64,000 nt of DNA, taken from positions 2,418,001 to 2,482,000 of the forward strand of contig CP101406.1 in the NCBI GenBank assembly GCA_024758765.1, read 5' to 3'. The stretch comes from Mycobacterium sp. SVM_VP21 (GTDB taxonomy: Bacteria; Actinomycetota; Actinomycetes; Mycobacteriales; Mycobacteriaceae). Positions 43,055 through 53,069 of this stretch are shown piece after piece. The notes beneath the pieces are model-generated. The model worked only from the letters and a program-made list of their open reading frames with translations. It was not told the origin of the DNA and did no database searches. How positions within the stretch are numbered: position 1 is the first letter of the stretch; the number at the start of each line of letters is the position of its first letter. A program made the translations under genes and the position numbers.

Positions 43055-44185
43055 CTATCGACCCGGCGAACCCGCCGGACGGCCACCGATCTGTGCGGCT
43101 GTGACGCTGGTCAGCCCGATCAGCTGGTTGGCGGCGTCGATCAGGGCCAGCCGCACCGAGCCGGCATAGTCGGCGATTGCCCGGGCGGCCAGCACCCCGG
43201 CCGACCGCAGTGCGGGTTCGTCCAGGCTGATCTGTCCGGCCAGGACCAGCAGCGGTATCTCCCGCGCCCGGGCCGCCGCCGCCAGCGAACCGACCACTTT
43301 GCCGTGCAGCGACTGCTGATCGAAGTGGCCCTCGCCGGTGACCAGGACGTCGGTGTCGGCGAGCGCGGCCTCCAGGCCGGTGTGGCGGGCCACGATCGCG
43401 GACCCGGATTCGATGGTGCCGCCGAGCGCCAGCACGGCTGCTCCGATTCCGCCGGCCGCCCCGGCTCCGGACGCAGCGCTGGCCGCCCACCCGGCGGCGG
43501 CGTCCAGTTCGGTCGCCCAGGCAGCCAGCCTGCTTTCGAGTACCGCGACCGTGGCGGCGTCGGCGCCCTTCTGCGGCCCGAACACCCGGGCCGAGCCCCA
43601 GGGGCCCAGCAGCGGATATTCCACGTCGCAGGCGGCGACCAACTCGACCCCCGTGAGCCGCCGGCGTCCAGCGGCCAGGCCGCCGAGTTCATCGACCATG
43701 CCGCGACCACCGTCGGTACACGCACTGCCGCCGAGTCCGATGACGATTCGCTGCGCTCCGGCCGCCAGCGCGGCGGCGACGAGCTGTCCCACCCCCATGC
43801 TGTGGGCAAGTAGCGCCGTCCGCGCCGACGGCGGTTCCCCGAGCACTCCCAACCCGCAGGCCTGGGCACATTCCAGATAGGCCGTTTTGGCAGCGGCGTC
43901 CCAGACCCATTCGGCATCGACCGGGTCATCCAGCGGTCCGCTGACCCGGACCTGCTGCACCGTGCCCAGCGCGCTGGCCAGCACCGCGACGAAGCCCGGG
44001 CCGCCGTCGGACTGCGGTGCGATCGCCAACCGGTCGTGGGGTCGGCTGCGATGCCAGCCCGTCGAGATAGCGGCGGCGGCCTGCACCGCGGTCAGGGTCT
44101 CGCCGAAGCAGTCCGGCGCGATCAGTACCCGAAGCGTCCGCGCCCGAGGACCGGCCGAGCCGCCGGAACCCGGGTGATCAGCCAT
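43055..44185 (-). CDS. glycerate kinase family protein (Rv2205c homologue)
   Basis: A 376-residue protein of the GckA/GlxK glycerate 2-kinase family. [23 protein letters not shown] opens it; [21 protein letters not shown] near residue 158, [15 protein letters not shown] near 270 and [16 protein letters not shown] near 308 are the family blocks. The open frame extends 285 codons further upstream, antisense to the DUF3043 gene. The ATG at 44185 is chosen because TACGCT ends exactly 6 nt before it, which predicts a leaderless message. Physiological substrate not shown. Confidence 0.88.
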   Translation of the reverse strand: MADHPGSGGSAGPRARTLRVLIAPDCFGETLTAVQAAAAISTGWHRSRPHDRLAIAPQSDGGPGFVAVLASALGTVQQVRVSGPLDDPVDAEWVWDAAAKTAYLECAQACGLGVLGEPPSARTALLAHSMGVGQLVAAALAAGAQRIVIGLGGSACTDGGRGMVDELGGLAAGRRRLTGVELVAACDVEYPLLGPWGSARVFGPQKGADAATVAVLESRLAAWATELDAAAGWAASAASGAGAAGGIGAAVLALGGTIESGSAIVARHTGLEAALADTDVLVTGEGHFDQQSLHGKVVGSLAAAARAREIPLLVLAGQISLDEPALRSAGVLAARAIADYAGSVRLALIDAANQLIGLTSVTAAQIGGRPAGSPGR

Positions 44186-44191
44186 CACTGC

Positions 44192-44197
44192 AGCGTA
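44192..44197 (-). promoter_or_regulatory. -10 box of the leaderless glycerate kinase mRNA
   Basis: TACGCT (minus strand) with a 6-nt gap to the ATG at 44185. Half of a compact divergent promoter pair with the box at 44242. Confidence 0.5.
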
Positions 44198-44241
44198 TCG
44201 AGCCGCGAGGACGGCGACGCGGGCCGGGCGGACCGGGCAAG

Positions 44242-44247
44242 TAATCT
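44242..44247 (+). promoter_or_regulatory. -10 box of the leaderless DUF3043 mRNA
   Basis: TAATCT, 7 nt before the GTG at 44255. The two divergent -10 boxes are 44 bp apart, so their upstream regions overlap completely. Confidence 0.5.
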
Positions 44248-44254
44248 GGCGGGC

Positions 44255-44932
44255 GTGAAGTTGCCGGGGCGTAGAAAAGACGAGACTCAGTCCGCTGAGT
44301 CCGTGGTCTCCGCCGTCTCTCTCGACGGCGACGAGTCTGAGGGCGCCGGTCGTGGCGGCGTCACCGCGCCCAAAGGCCGGCCGACCCCCAAGCGCAGCGC
44401 CGCGGCCAAGCGTCGGGGCCCGGTGGCGCCGGCCCCGATGACCTCCGCGGAGGCCCGGGCCCGGCGCAAGTCGCTGGCCGGCCCGAAGCTGAGCAAGGAG
44501 GAGCGCCGGATCGCGAAGGCCGAGCGCCGTGAGCGGATGTCCGACCGCCGGGAACGGATGCTGTCCGGCGACGAGTCGGCGTTGTTGGAACGCGACCGCG
44601 GCCCGGTGCGCCGGTACGTTCGCGACATCGTCGACGCCCGCTACAACCTGTTGGGCCTGTTCATGCCGGTCGCGCTGGGCCTGATGTTCATCATGATGGC
44701 GGTCCCGCAGGTCCAGTTCTACATTTCGCCGGCGATGATGCTGCTGATGGTCTTGATGGCCGTCGACGGGGTGTTGGTGGCCCGCAAGGCCGGCCGGATG
44801 GCCGACGCCAAGTTCCCCGACAATGTCGAAAGTCGTTGGAAGCTCGGGCTCTACGCCGCCAGCCGCGCATCCACGCTGCGCCGCATGCGGGCACCGCGCC
44901 CGCAGGTGCGGCGCGGCGAACGCCTCGACTGA
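44255..44932 (+). CDS. DUF3043 membrane protein (Rv2206 homologue)
   Basis: A 225-residue protein: a charged N-terminus rich in Lys, Arg and Glu ([25 protein letters not shown] near 85-110, coiled-coil-like), then [28 protein letters not shown] with the first of two adjacent helices (about 130-173) and a basic tail. Conserved in actinobacteria with no established function. The GTG at 44255 is chosen from the promoter and because the sequence upstream is antisense to the kinase gene. cobT follows within 35 bp. Confidence 0.88.
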   Translation: MKLPGRRKDETQSAESVVSAVSLDGDESEGAGRGGVTAPKGRPTPKRSAAAKRRGPVAPAPMTSAEARARRKSLAGPKLSKEERRIAKAERRERMSDRRERMLSGDESALLERDRGPVRRYVRDIVDARYNLLGLFMPVALGLMFIMMAVPQVQFYISPAMMLLMVLMAVDGVLVARKAGRMADAKFPDNVESRWKLGLYAASRASTLRRMRAPRPQVRRGERLD

Positions 44933-44963
44933 GTCCGAATCGGGGCCGCCAACCTTGGAATTC

Positions 44964-45995
44964 GTGGATTTCCCACCGGTCAGCCCGCCCGATGCCGCGG
45001 TGGCAGCAGCCGCCCGGGCCCGGCAGGACTCACTGACCAAACCGGCGGGTTCACTGGGCCGACTGGAGGCCCTCTCGGTGTGGGCGGCGACCTGTCAAGG
45101 ACGGTGTCCGCCACGACAGTTCGAGCGCGTCCGCGTTGTGGTGTTCGCCGGCGATCACGGCGTAACCCGCGGAAGGGTGTCTGCCTACCCCGCGGAGGTG
45201 ACGGCCCAGATGGTCGCCAACATCGACCGTGGCGGGGCGGCCATCAACGCGCTGGCCACGATCGGCGGGGCCGGGGTACGGGTGGTGGACATGGCCGTCA
45301 ACGGAGACGCCGCCGGCACCTACAAGGTGCGCCGCGGCAGCGGTGACATCACGAGCGAGGATGCCCTGACCCCCGAGGAGACGCTGGCCGCGGTCGAGGC
45401 CGGCCGGCACGTCGCCGACGAGGAGGTCGACGGCGGTGCGGATCTGCTGATTCCCGGCGATATGGGGATCGGAAACACCACCGTCGCAGCCACATTGATC
45501 GCTGCGGTCACCGGCGCCGAACCTTCCGACGTGGTCGGCCACGGGACCGGGATCGATGATGCCGGCTGGGCTCGCAAGACCGCGGCGGTGCGCGACGCCC
45601 TGTTTCGGTCTCGGGCGCAGCACGCCGATCCGCTTGCGCTGCTGCGCTGCTGCGGTGGCGCCGACTTCGCGGCGCTGGCGGGTTTCTGCGCCCAGGCCGC
45701 GGTACGGCGCACCCCGGTGTTGCTCGACGGCCTCGCCTCGACGGCTGCTGCTCTGGTGGCCGAGCGGTTGGCGCCTGGAGCCAGGGCCTGGTGGCAGGCC
45801 GGTCATCGCTCGCCGGAGCCGGCGCACGCACTGGCGTGCGCGGCGCTGGGCCTGGAGCCGATCCTCGACCTGCAGATGCGGCTGGGCGAAGGCACCGGCG
45901 CCGCGGTCGCACTGCCGGTGCTGCGCGCCGCAGTAGCGGCGTTGGCTTCCATGTCGACGTTCGCCGAGGCCGGCGTCAGCGACCGATCATCGTGA
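44964..45995 (+). CDS. cobT: nicotinate-nucleotide:dimethylbenzimidazole phosphoribosyltransferase
   Basis: Activates the lower ligand of cobalamin to alpha-ribazole phosphate. 343 residues from the GTG at 44964. [51 protein letters not shown] and [16 protein letters not shown] are the family signatures, the last holding the catalytic Glu. A TTG 9 nt upstream is an alternative start. cobS overlaps the stop, so the two B12 genes are coupled. Confidence 0.95.
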   Translation: MDFPPVSPPDAAVAAAARARQDSLTKPAGSLGRLEALSVWAATCQGRCPPRQFERVRVVVFAGDHGVTRGRVSAYPAEVTAQMVANIDRGGAAINALATIGGAGVRVVDMAVNGDAAGTYKVRRGSGDITSEDALTPEETLAAVEAGRHVADEEVDGGADLLIPGDMGIGNTTVAATLIAAVTGAEPSDVVGHGTGIDDAGWARKTAAVRDALFRSRAQHADPLALLRCCGGADFAALAGFCAQAAVRRTPVLLDGLASTAAALVAERLAPGARAWWQAGHRSPEPAHALACAALGLEPILDLQMRLGEGTGAAVALPVLRAAVAALASMSTFAEAGVSDRSS

Positions 45996-46726
45996 TCACT
46001 TCCCTAGCAGCGTCTTTCGCGTTCGGGACGATTCTTCCCGTTCCCACCGACCGACCGCCGGGCCGCGGGGCGATGACCGCGTTCCCGGTTGTCGGCGCCG
46101 CTCTCGGCGCGCTGGCCGCGGCCGTGGTCTGGGCCGGTGGATACGCCTTCGGACCGGGCAGCCCGGTGACCGGCCTACTGGCCGTGGCGGCGCTGCTGGC
46201 CGCCACCCGTGGACTGCACATCGACGGGGTGGCCGACACGGCCGATGGCTTGGGGTGCTCCCGGCCCGCTCCGCAGGCGCTGCAGGTGATGCGCGAGGGG
46301 TCGACCGGCCCGTTCGGGGTGGTCGCGGTGGTGCTGGTGATCGGCCTGCAGGCAACGACCTTCCCGATGCTGGGTGCCGGGCAGATCGTGCTCGCGGTCT
46401 GCGCGGGCCGGGTGGCCGCGGTGTTGGCCTGCCGGCGCTCGGTGCCCGCCGCCGCCGGCAGCATGCTGGGCGCCACGGTGGCCGGCAGTCAGCCGCTACC
46501 GGTCGCGGCGGCCTGGGTGGTGGCACTGCTTGCCGCGGCGATACCTGCCGGCGCGGCGCCGTGGCATGGGCCGGTTGCCGTCGCCCTGGCCCTGGGTTGC
46601 GCCGCCATGCTGGTAGAACGCTGTGTAAGCCGTCTTGGCGGCATCACCGGTGATGTGCTGGGAGCCGTCATCGAGTGGACGACAACACTGGCCGCGGTCG
46701 CGCTCGCCGCTCTGACCAGCAGTTGA
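45992..46726 (+). CDS. cobS: adenosylcobinamide-GDP ribazoletransferase (cobalamin synthase)
   Basis: Joins alpha-ribazole to adenosylcobinamide-GDP in the membrane, the last assembly step of cobalamin. 244 residues with about six helices. [17 protein letters not shown] near 72-88, [17 protein letters not shown], the CRRSVPAA block and [13 protein letters not shown] near 215 are typical. The GTG overlaps the cobT TGA (GTGA), a classic coupling signal. Confidence 0.95.
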   Translation: MITSLAASFAFGTILPVPTDRPPGRGAMTAFPVVGAALGALAAAVVWAGGYAFGPGSPVTGLLAVAALLAATRGLHIDGVADTADGLGCSRPAPQALQVMREGSTGPFGVVAVVLVIGLQATTFPMLGAGQIVLAVCAGRVAAVLACRRSVPAAAGSMLGATVAGSQPLPVAAAWVVALLAAAIPAGAAPWHGPVAVALALGCAAMLVERCVSRLGGITGDVLGAVIEWTTTLAAVALAALTSS

Positions 46727-46800
46727 CGCTCGCGTCAATTTTCTATCCTTTCCGAGCTTACGGACATTTCTTCGATGCAATGTGTTACACCCAAATGGTC

Positions 46801-46829
46801 TTTGTAAGAATTCCGGCGACCATTAACAT
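46801..46829 (+). promoter_or_regulatory. candidate sigma-A promoter ahead of a 55-residue ORF
   Basis: TTTGTA (46801-46806) and TAACAT (46824-46829) are separated by exactly 17 bp in a locally AT-rich stretch. Transcription would begin near 46836, leaving an 18-nt leader with GGGGAGGA. Confidence 0.5.
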
Positions 46830-46852
46830 CGTGGCCCGGGGAGGAAAACTGG

Positions 46853-47020
46853 ATGACGCGCCATCAGAGCTACAGCAAGCGGAGTCGCGAATCACGCAAG
46901 GCGATGAACGACGACACCGCTGATGACGACGACTACCCCGACTGTTGCGAGCGCATAGCTGCTGAGGACTGGTCACCGCTGGCCGATGAGCTCAACTGGC
47001 CGCCAGATCCCGTGAGCTGA
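46853..47020 (+). CDS. 55-residue acidic small protein, unrecognised
   Basis: An ATG with GGGGAGGA 8-9 nt upstream opens a 55-codon frame ending at TGA 47018-47020. The product has a basic N-terminus (MTRHQSYSKRSRESRK), an acidic centre (NDDTADDDDYPDCC) with adjacent cysteines, and a C-terminal EDWSPLADELNWPPDPVS. No family is recognised. It occupies the cobS-ilvE gap, where M. tuberculosis has the unrelated membrane protein gene Rv2209. The well-placed promoter and ribosome site argue that it is real. It converges on ilvE with 8 bp between stops. Confidence 0.6.
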   Translation: MTRHQSYSKRSRESRKAMNDDTADDDDYPDCCERIAAEDWSPLADELNWPPDPVS

Positions 47021-47028
47021 ACTCCGGC

Positions 47029-48135
47029 TCAGTCGAGCCGAGCCATCCATCCATGAGTGTCGGCGAAGGTACCGCGCTGGATTCCGGTCAACGTGTCGCG
47101 CAGCGCCATCGTGACCTCACCGGGCTCGCCGTCGGCGATGGTGAACTCGCCGTCCGCGGATTTGACCTGCGACACCGGGGTGATGACCGCGGCCGTCCCG
47201 CAGGCGAAGACCTCGGTGATCTCGCCCGAGGCGGCCTTCTTCTGCCATTCACTGACATCGATCTTGCGTTCTTCGACACTGAACCCAGCATCAGCAGCCA
47301 ACTGCAGCAACGAATCCCGTGTGATGCCGGGCAGCAGTGAGCCGGACAGCTCGGGAGTGACCAGGCGAGCCGAGCCACCGGTGCCGAACACGAAGAACAG
47401 GTTCATCCCGCCCATCTCTTCGACGTAGCGCCGCTCGGCCGCGTCCAGCCACACCACCTGGTCGCAGCCGTTGTCGGCCGCCTGCGCCTGGGCGACCAGC
47501 GACGCGGCGTAGTTGCCGCCGAACTTGGCGGCGCCGGTACCGCCGGGGCAGGCCCGCACATACTCCGTCGACAGCCACACACTCACCGGCTTGATTCCGC
47601 CCTTGAAGTACGCCCCGGCCGGTGAGCCCATCACCAGGCAGCGGTACTCGTTGGCCGGGCGCACTCCCAGTCCCGGTTCGGTGGCGAAGACGAACGGGCG
47701 CAGGTAGAGCGATTCCTCACCGCCCGGCGCCGGCACCCAGGCGCCGTCCACGGCAATCAGCTGCCGCAACGACTCGATGAACAGATCGTCGGGCAGCTCC
47801 GGGATGGCCAGCCGCCGCGACGATGCCCGCATCCGGGCAGCATTTGCCTCGGGCCGGAACGAGACGATCGATCCGTCGGTCCACCGGTAGGCCTTGAGGC
47901 CTTCGAACACCTCTTGCGCGTAGTGCAGGACGATGGCCGAGGGGTCCAGTTCGATGGGCCCATAGGGAATGACCCGCGCATTGTGCCAACCCGCATCCCC
48001 GGTGTAGTCGATCGACACCATGTGGTCGGTGTGGTACTTGCCGAAACCCGGCTCCGCCAAAATGGATTCGCGCACCTCGTCGGGCGTCGGGCTTCCGGTG
48101 ACCGACACATGGAACTCGAGGAGGCTGCTCGTCAT
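47029..48135 (-). CDS. ilvE: branched-chain amino acid aminotransferase
   Basis: PLP enzyme interconverting Leu, Ile and Val with their 2-oxo acids; mycobacterial IlvE also forms methionine in salvage. 368 residues, the family size. [28 protein letters not shown] and the Schiff-base Lys K204 in [12 protein letters not shown] are all present, with [12 protein letters not shown] near 315. The ATG at 48135 is set by TACAAT at 48147-48142 (6-nt gap). The gene lies 23 bp downstream of gcvT but has its own promoter in that gap. Confidence 0.96.
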   Translation of the reverse strand: MTSSLLEFHVSVTGSPTPDEVRESILAEPGFGKYHTDHMVSIDYTGDAGWHNARVIPYGPIELDPSAIVLHYAQEVFEGLKAYRWTDGSIVSFRPEANAARMRASSRRLAIPELPDDLFIESLRQLIAVDGAWVPAPGGEESLYLRPFVFATEPGLGVRPANEYRCLVMGSPAGAYFKGGIKPVSVWLSTEYVRACPGGTGAAKFGGNYAASLVAQAQAADNGCDQVVWLDAAERRYVEEMGGMNLFFVFGTGGSARLVTPELSGSLLPGITRDSLLQLAADAGFSVEERKIDVSEWQKKAASGEITEVFACGTAAVITPVSQVKSADGEFTIADGEPGEVTMALRDTLTGIQRGTFADTHGWMARLD

Positions 48136-48141
48136 GCAGCG

Positions 48142-48147
48142 ATTGTA
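48142..48147 (-). promoter_or_regulatory. -10 box of a leaderless ilvE mRNA
   Basis: TACAAT on the minus strand ends 6 nt before the ATG. It sits wholly inside the 23-bp gcvT-ilvE gap. Confidence 0.55.
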
Positions 48148-48158
48148 TAACCGGTGCG

Positions 48159-49253
48159 CTAGCGGGTTTTTGCCGTGACGAACGGCGGTGTCACCACCTC
48201 GCATTCGACGGCGCGGCCACGCACGTCGACATCCAGCCGTCCACCATCTTTAATGCCGGCATCTACGTCGATCAGCGCCAGCGCAATGCCGGCCTTCAGC
48301 GTCGGCGAGAACGTGCCCGACGTGGTGACCCCGACCCGGCGGTCACCGTCGAGCACGGCCAGGTCGGCACGCAACACTCCCCGACCCGTGGCGCGCAGGC
48401 CGCGCAGCAGCCGCGCGGGTCCGGCGGCCTTCTCCGCCAGCAGTGCGTCGCGGCCGAAGAACGATTCCTTCTTCCAGCCGATCGCCCAACCGCAGCGGGC
48501 CTGCAGCGGCGAGATGGCCGGCGACAGTTCGTGTCCGTGTAGCGCGTAGCCCATCTCGGTACGCAGGGTGTCGCGGGCGCCCAGGCCGGCCGGCTCACCG
48601 CCGATCCCCCGCACAGCCTCCACCAGTGCGTCGAACACCACCCCGGCGGATTCCCATTCCGGCAGCAGCTCGTAGCCGTGTTCGCCGGTGTAGCCGGACC
48701 GACAGACCCGTACCGGCACGTCGGCGTAGCTGGCGTCGGCGAACGCCATGTAGTCCATGTCCGTCGGCAGGCCGAGACCCGCCACCACCTCGGCCGATCG
48801 TGGGCCCTGCACTGCCAGCACCGCGCGCGAACGGTGTTCGTCGGTGATCGTCAGCCCCGCCGGCGCGACCGCCTGCAGCACGGCCACCACGGCCGCGGTG
48901 TTGGCGGCGTTGGGCACCAGAAAGATCTCGTCGTCGGAGATGTAGTAGGCGATCAGGTCGTCGATAACGCCACCGGATTCGTTGCAGCACAACGTGTATT
49001 GGGCCTGTCCCGGCACGATTCTGGCCAGGTCGTTGGTGAGCGTCGCATTGACGAAGGCCGCCGCGCCCGGGCCGCGAACGGTTGCCTTGCCCAGATGGCT
49101 GACGTCGAACAGACCCACGCTGGAGCGGGTGGCGTTGTGCTCGGCGACGGTGCCGGCGTAGGACACCGGCATCAGCCACCCGCCGAACTCGGCGAAGCTG
49201 GCGCCCAAGGCGCGGTGGCGGTCTTCCAGGGGTCCGTGTTGCAGTTCGCTCAC
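48159..49253 (-). CDS. gcvT: glycine cleavage system T protein (aminomethyltransferase)
   Basis: Takes the aminomethyl group from lipoyl-H protein to tetrahydrofolate, releasing ammonia. 364 residues from the GTG at 49253. [65 protein letters not shown] and [13 protein letters not shown] are the GcvT blocks. Other gcv genes are not in this window. TAGGCT lies 8 nt before the GTG, and the cyclase gene diverges from the same 32-bp gap. Confidence 0.95.
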   Translation of the reverse strand: MSELQHGPLEDRHRALGASFAEFGGWLMPVSYAGTVAEHNATRSSVGLFDVSHLGKATVRGPGAAAFVNATLTNDLARIVPGQAQYTLCCNESGGVIDDLIAYYISDDEIFLVPNAANTAAVVAVLQAVAPAGLTITDEHRSRAVLAVQGPRSAEVVAGLGLPTDMDYMAFADASYADVPVRVCRSGYTGEHGYELLPEWESAGVVFDALVEAVRGIGGEPAGLGARDTLRTEMGYALHGHELSPAISPLQARCGWAIGWKKESFFGRDALLAEKAAGPARLLRGLRATGRGVLRADLAVLDGDRRVGVTTSGTFSPTLKAGIALALIDVDAGIKDGGRLDVDVRGRAVECEVVTPPFVTAKTR

Positions 49254-49261
49254 GACGAGCC

Positions 49262-49267
49262 AGCCTA
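49262..49267 (-). promoter_or_regulatory. -10 box of a near-leaderless gcvT mRNA
   Basis: TAGGCT on the minus strand, 8 nt before the GTG. On the other strand CACACT (49273-49278) lies 7 nt before the cyclase ATG, so both genes of the pair may be leaderless from a very short shared region. Confidence 0.42.
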
Positions 49268-49285
49268 ATCGGCACACTGGTGTGA

Positions 49286-50374
49286 ATGGTGGATTGGGAT
49301 GCGCTCGAGGCTGCCGGTATCGCTGACCCCAGGGGCCGTGCGGATCTGGTCGAGTACCTCTACGGCCTGGGTTTCACCGTCGAAGAGATGGCCGAGGCCG
49401 AGCGCCAGGGGCGGTTGTTCGGCCTGGCCGGTGATGCGGTGGGGCGCTCGGGCCCACCCGACTACACGTTGCGTACCGCCGCCGAGGCGCTGGGTCTGCC
49501 GCTCGACGACGTCGCGCAGGCATGGCGGATGCTCGGATTGAGTGTGCCCAGCCCGGACACACCCGCGCTGAGCCAGGCCGACGTGGACGGGCTGGCTACC
49601 TGGGTCCAGATGCGGTCATACCTCGGCGAGCCCGTCGACGGCTTCCTGCGGGTGCTGGGCGCGACCATGGCCCGCCTGGCCGAGGCCGAGTCATCGATGA
49701 TCCGGCTCAGCGAACCCGACATGTGGTTGGGCCACACCCGCGACGAACTCCGCACCGCCCGAGCCTGGCGCTCGGTTGCGGGGTACATCCCGCGCATCGG
49801 CGCGATGATCGACGCCGTCCACCGTCAGCACCAGGTCAGCCACCGGACATTCCTGGAAGGGCTGGCCGGCGGCCCGGCGGCCAGCCTGAAGTGCGGTGTC
49901 GGGTTCGCCGACCTGACTGGTTTCACCGCGCTGACCCAGGTGCTGTCGTCCGCGGAGCTAGCCGCGCTGTTAACCGATTTCGCCGGCACCGTCGCCGACG
50001 TGGTGCACACCGACGGCGGGCGGGTGGTCAAGTTCATCGGCGACGCGGTGATGTGGGTGAGCGCGACCGGGGACCTGCTGGCCAACGCGGCGATCGACCT
50101 GGTCAACAACCCGAAAGCCAGCAAAGCGGGCCTACAGGTACGTGCCGGGCTGGCCTACGGCGAGATGCTGGCAATCAACGGCGACTACTTCGGCACCCCG
50201 GTGAACCTGGCCGCGCGCCTGGTGGACGCCGCCGTGCCCGGACAGGTGCTGGCCTCTACCTGCGTCCGGCACGAATTGCCCGACTGGCCGGCCATACTTC
50301 AGGAGCCGTTGACGCTCAAGGGTTTCGACGAACCCGTCCCGGCATACCAATTGCACCCGAACCCAGATCGTTAG
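49286..50374 (+). CDS. class III adenylyl cyclase with regulatory N-terminal domain
   Basis: Makes cAMP from ATP. 362 residues: a helical N-terminal domain (about 1-190) like that of the pH/fatty-acid-responsive Rv1264-type cyclases, then a cyclase homology domain. The first metal Asp is D209 ([13 protein letters not shown]), K249 is the adenine-recognising Lys, D253 the second metal ligand ([10 protein letters not shown]), and N307 and R311 (VNLAAR) the transition-state residues. All are present, so it should be active. It holds the place of Rv2212. Its stop overlaps the pepB -10 box. Confidence 0.88.
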   Translation: MVDWDALEAAGIADPRGRADLVEYLYGLGFTVEEMAEAERQGRLFGLAGDAVGRSGPPDYTLRTAAEALGLPLDDVAQAWRMLGLSVPSPDTPALSQADVDGLATWVQMRSYLGEPVDGFLRVLGATMARLAEAESSMIRLSEPDMWLGHTRDELRTARAWRSVAGYIPRIGAMIDAVHRQHQVSHRTFLEGLAGGPAASLKCGVGFADLTGFTALTQVLSSAELAALLTDFAGTVADVVHTDGGRVVKFIGDAVMWVSATGDLLANAAIDLVNNPKASKAGLQVRAGLAYGEMLAINGDYFGTPVNLAARLVDAAVPGQVLASTCVRHELPDWPAILQEPLTLKGFDEPVPAYQLHPNPDR

Positions 50375-50377
50375 GGT
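50372..50377 (+). promoter_or_regulatory. -10 box of a leaderless pepB mRNA
   Basis: TAGGGT overlaps the cyclase stop codon and lies 8 nt before the GTG at 50386. An earlier GTG at 50380 falls inside the -10/+1 spacer and is rejected as a start. Confidence 0.45.
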
Positions 50378-50385
50378 GAGTGCTT

Positions 50386-51924
50386 GTGAGCACCGAACCC
50401 GGATACCCCGCCCCCTCCGTCACCGTCGCCGCCTCGCTGCCCGCCAATGCGGATGATGCCGTGCTGATCGTGGCGGTCGTTGCCGCTGATGACGAATCCG
50501 GAGCATCGGTCGCCATGACCGAGCCGGCGCTGCCCGCCGAGGCGGTCGCCGAGATCGATGCGGGACTGCGCGCGCTGAGCGCCAAGGGCGGCAATGAGCA
50601 GGTGAATCGGCTGGTGGTGGCGTCGCTGCCGGTGGCCAGCGTGGTGACGGTCGGGTTGGGCAAGGGGCGCGATTCCTGGCCGGCCGACACCGTGCGCCGG
50701 GCCGCCGGAAATGCGGCGCGTTCCCTGAACGGCACCGCCACGGTGATCAGCGCGCTGAGCGGGCTGCCCGGTGACGGGGTGCTCGCCGCCAGTGTCGAGG
50801 GACTGCTGCTGGGCGGCTACCGATTCACCGCATTCCGCAGCGAGAAGACCGCGCCTAAGGAGCCGGGCCTGCAGGCCGTGACCGTGTTGTCCACCGCGGC
50901 CGACGCCGAGGCGCAGGCGGCACGCGGCGCCGACATCGCCGCCGCGGTGGCTACCGCGCGCGACTTCGTCAACACCCCGCCGAGTCACCTGTTCCCGGCC
51001 GAATTCGCCGACCGTGCCAAGGCACTGGGCGAGTCAGCCGGCCTGGAGGTCGAGGTGCTCGACGAGCAGGCGCTCGCCGACGCCGGCTACGGCGGAGTGA
51101 TCGGGGTGGGACAGGGCTCCTCGCGCCCGCCGCGTCTGGTGCGGTTGGTCCACCGCGGATCACGCCTGCTCGACGACCCGGACGGCGCCAAGAAGGTGGC
51201 GCTCGTCGGCAAGGGCATCACCTTCGACACTGGAGGTATCTCGATCAAGCCGGCTGCCTCGATGCACCACATGACCTCCGACATGGGCGGGGCGGCTGCG
51301 GTGATCGCGACCGTGGTGCTGGCCGCCCGCCGCGGGCTGCCGATCGAGGTGACCGCGACCGTGCCGATGGCGGAGAACATGCCGTCTTCCACCGCGCAGC
51401 GCCCGGGCGATGTGCTCACCCAGTACGGCGGCATCACCGTCGAGGTGCTCAACACCGACGCTGAAGGTCGGTTGATCCTGGCCGACGCGATCGTGCGGGC
51501 CTGCGAGGACAACCCGGACTATCTCATCGAGACCTCGACGCTGACCGGTGCGCAGACGGTGGCGCTGGGTGCGCGCATCCCCGGGGTGATGGGCTCAGAC
51601 GAGTTCCGCGACCGGGTGGCGTCGATCTCGCAGGCCGTCGGCGAGAACGGCTGGCCGATGCCGCTGCCCGACGAGCTCAAAGAGGACCTCAAGTCGACGG
51701 TGGCCGACCTGGCCAACGTCAGCGGTCAGCGTTTCGCCGGGATGCTGGTCGCCGGGGTGTACCTGCGTGAGTTCGTGGCCGACGGCGTCGACTGGGTCCA
51801 CATCGACGTTGCGGGCCCGGCCTACAACTCCGGCGGCGCCTGGGGCTACACCGGCAAGGGCGGCACCGGGGTACCCACCCGCACCATGTTCGCGGTACTG
51901 GAAGACATCGCCGCGAAGGGATAG
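50386..51924 (+). CDS. pepB: cytosolic leucyl aminopeptidase (M17)
   Basis: Zinc/manganese exopeptidase that removes N-terminal residues. 512 residues. The two-metal site motifs are [15 protein letters not shown] near 277, [11 protein letters not shown] near 296 and the family signature NTDAEGRL near 359. The N-terminal half is the usual variable domain. It corresponds to Rv2213. Confidence 0.96.
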   Translation: MSTEPGYPAPSVTVAASLPANADDAVLIVAVVAADDESGASVAMTEPALPAEAVAEIDAGLRALSAKGGNEQVNRLVVASLPVASVVTVGLGKGRDSWPADTVRRAAGNAARSLNGTATVISALSGLPGDGVLAASVEGLLLGGYRFTAFRSEKTAPKEPGLQAVTVLSTAADAEAQAARGADIAAAVATARDFVNTPPSHLFPAEFADRAKALGESAGLEVEVLDEQALADAGYGGVIGVGQGSSRPPRLVRLVHRGSRLLDDPDGAKKVALVGKGITFDTGGISIKPAASMHHMTSDMGGAAAVIATVVLAARRGLPIEVTATVPMAENMPSSTAQRPGDVLTQYGGITVEVLNTDAEGRLILADAIVRACEDNPDYLIETSTLTGAQTVALGARIPGVMGSDEFRDRVASISQAVGENGWPMPLPDELKEDLKSTVADLANVSGQRFAGMLVAGVYLREFVADGVDWVHIDVAGPAYNSGGAWGYTGKGGTGVPTRTMFAVLEDIAAKG

Positions 51925-51936
51925 CCGACGGCGGCG

Positions 51937-52836
51937 TCAGACGTTCTCGTCGGCGCTCTCTGCCTTCTGCACCGGGCCAGGCGGCCTCTCCACGCCCCGC
52001 TGAAATGACAGCGCCGTACTGAGCACCAACATCAACACGGCGAACACGGCAACCCAGATCCAGGATTCTGTCGAGTCCAGATGGGACGTCACATCGGTTT
52101 TCGGCAGCGCTGTCATCGAGCGAACGATCGCCGCGATGATCACCACGGTGCTCAAATACGGGAATGCGGTACGGATGCGGCCTGCCCTAGGCCCGATCGG
52201 AGATTCGCTGCGCCGTCGCGCCCGTCCGAAGAACCACCCGATCGCACAGACCACCGCGATGGCGACCGCGATGGGCGCGGACAGTCGGTTGGCGTCGTCC
52301 CACAGCGGCTGCAACGGTTGATGCGTCTGCTGGTCACCGAGCGAGAGTGCCAGGTCCGTCAGCGTCGCCTCCACGAAGAACACCGCAATCGGCGGGACCA
52401 GGACCGCCACGATGAACACGCAATGTCTGATCAGCGTGCCGGCGCTGCCCGACACGAACTGCACGACGGCGTACAGCAGAATGTAGAGCGAGGCCACAAA
52501 TGATATGCCGCCCAACAGTTCTGCGGATGCGGCTCGACCACTGCCGACCGCACATCCCTGTTCGCCGGCCAGCAGACTGTATTGCACCGCCGTCAGGAAC
52601 AGTCCCAGAAATGCGTTCATCAGCGCGACCCCGGTGAGGGTCTCGTGCTCGACCTCGCGCGGGTTGGGCGCATGCCCGTCGCTACGACGCCGATACGCAC
52701 GATCGAGCACCAGATTGATGACGACGAACGCGAAACCAGCCAGCAAACCGGCTAGTTGGGCATAGTTGCGGGCCACGAGGGATACGTCGAAGCCGGTCCA
52801 CAGCTCACAGGCTGCGGCGATCTGATCAGCGGGCAC
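51937..52836 (-). CDS. unrecognised polytopic membrane protein
   Basis: A 299-residue protein with about seven hydrophobic segments (near 22-44, 68-90, 107-130, 135-160, 188-208, 226-244, 262-282), short loops, one Cys in the first exposed region and an Arg-rich cytosolic loop (FGRARRRSESPIGPRAGR). No domain is recognised. TAATAT lies 7 nt before the GTG at 52836, which predicts a leaderless message and supports a real gene. In M. tuberculosis the gene between pepB and dlaT is ephD; this protein is unrelated to it. It converges on pepB with 12 bp between stops. Confidence 0.72.
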   Translation of the reverse strand: MPADQIAAACELWTGFDVSLVARNYAQLAGLLAGFAFVVINLVLDRAYRRRSDGHAPNPREVEHETLTGVALMNAFLGLFLTAVQYSLLAGEQGCAVGSGRAASAELLGGISFVASLYILLYAVVQFVSGSAGTLIRHCVFIVAVLVPPIAVFFVEATLTDLALSLGDQQTHQPLQPLWDDANRLSAPIAVAIAVVCAIGWFFGRARRRSESPIGPRAGRIRTAFPYLSTVVIIAAIVRSMTALPKTDVTSHLDSTESWIWVAVFAVLMLVLSTALSFQRGVERPPGPVQKAESADENV

Positions 52837-52843
52837 GCGCGAG

Positions 52844-52849
52844 ATATTA
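52844..52849 (-). promoter_or_regulatory. -10 box of a leaderless membrane-protein mRNA
   Basis: TAATAT on the minus strand, 7 nt before the GTG at 52836. The remaining ~220 bp up to dlaT hold no gene and no palindrome that I can see. Confidence 0.5.
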
Positions 52850-53069
52850 GTGACGCTTCAGCGGTCGCAGTAGCGCTTTGGCGGACTATGCAGTTGCGCA
52901 ATACCCGACGGCGTCGAGAGCCGTTCGACCGCCACCTCGATGTGTGCCGACGACGCCGCAATGACAGGATGGTTTCCGACAGTCCACCTGGGCACCGCCC
53001 TCGCCTCACCACTGACGTGGTATCCAGGAAACGACGTGCAGCGACCGATCGAGCGAGGAGTCAACAACG

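Noticed and set aside
44186..45040. 285-residue extension of the glycerate kinase frame
   Set aside because: It runs antisense through DUF3043 and cobT sequence; a promoter and an ATG at 44185 define the real start.
46675..46923. 82-residue plus-strand frame after cobS
   Set aside because: It starts inside cobS, has no ribosome site and overlaps the better-supported 55-residue frame in another phase.
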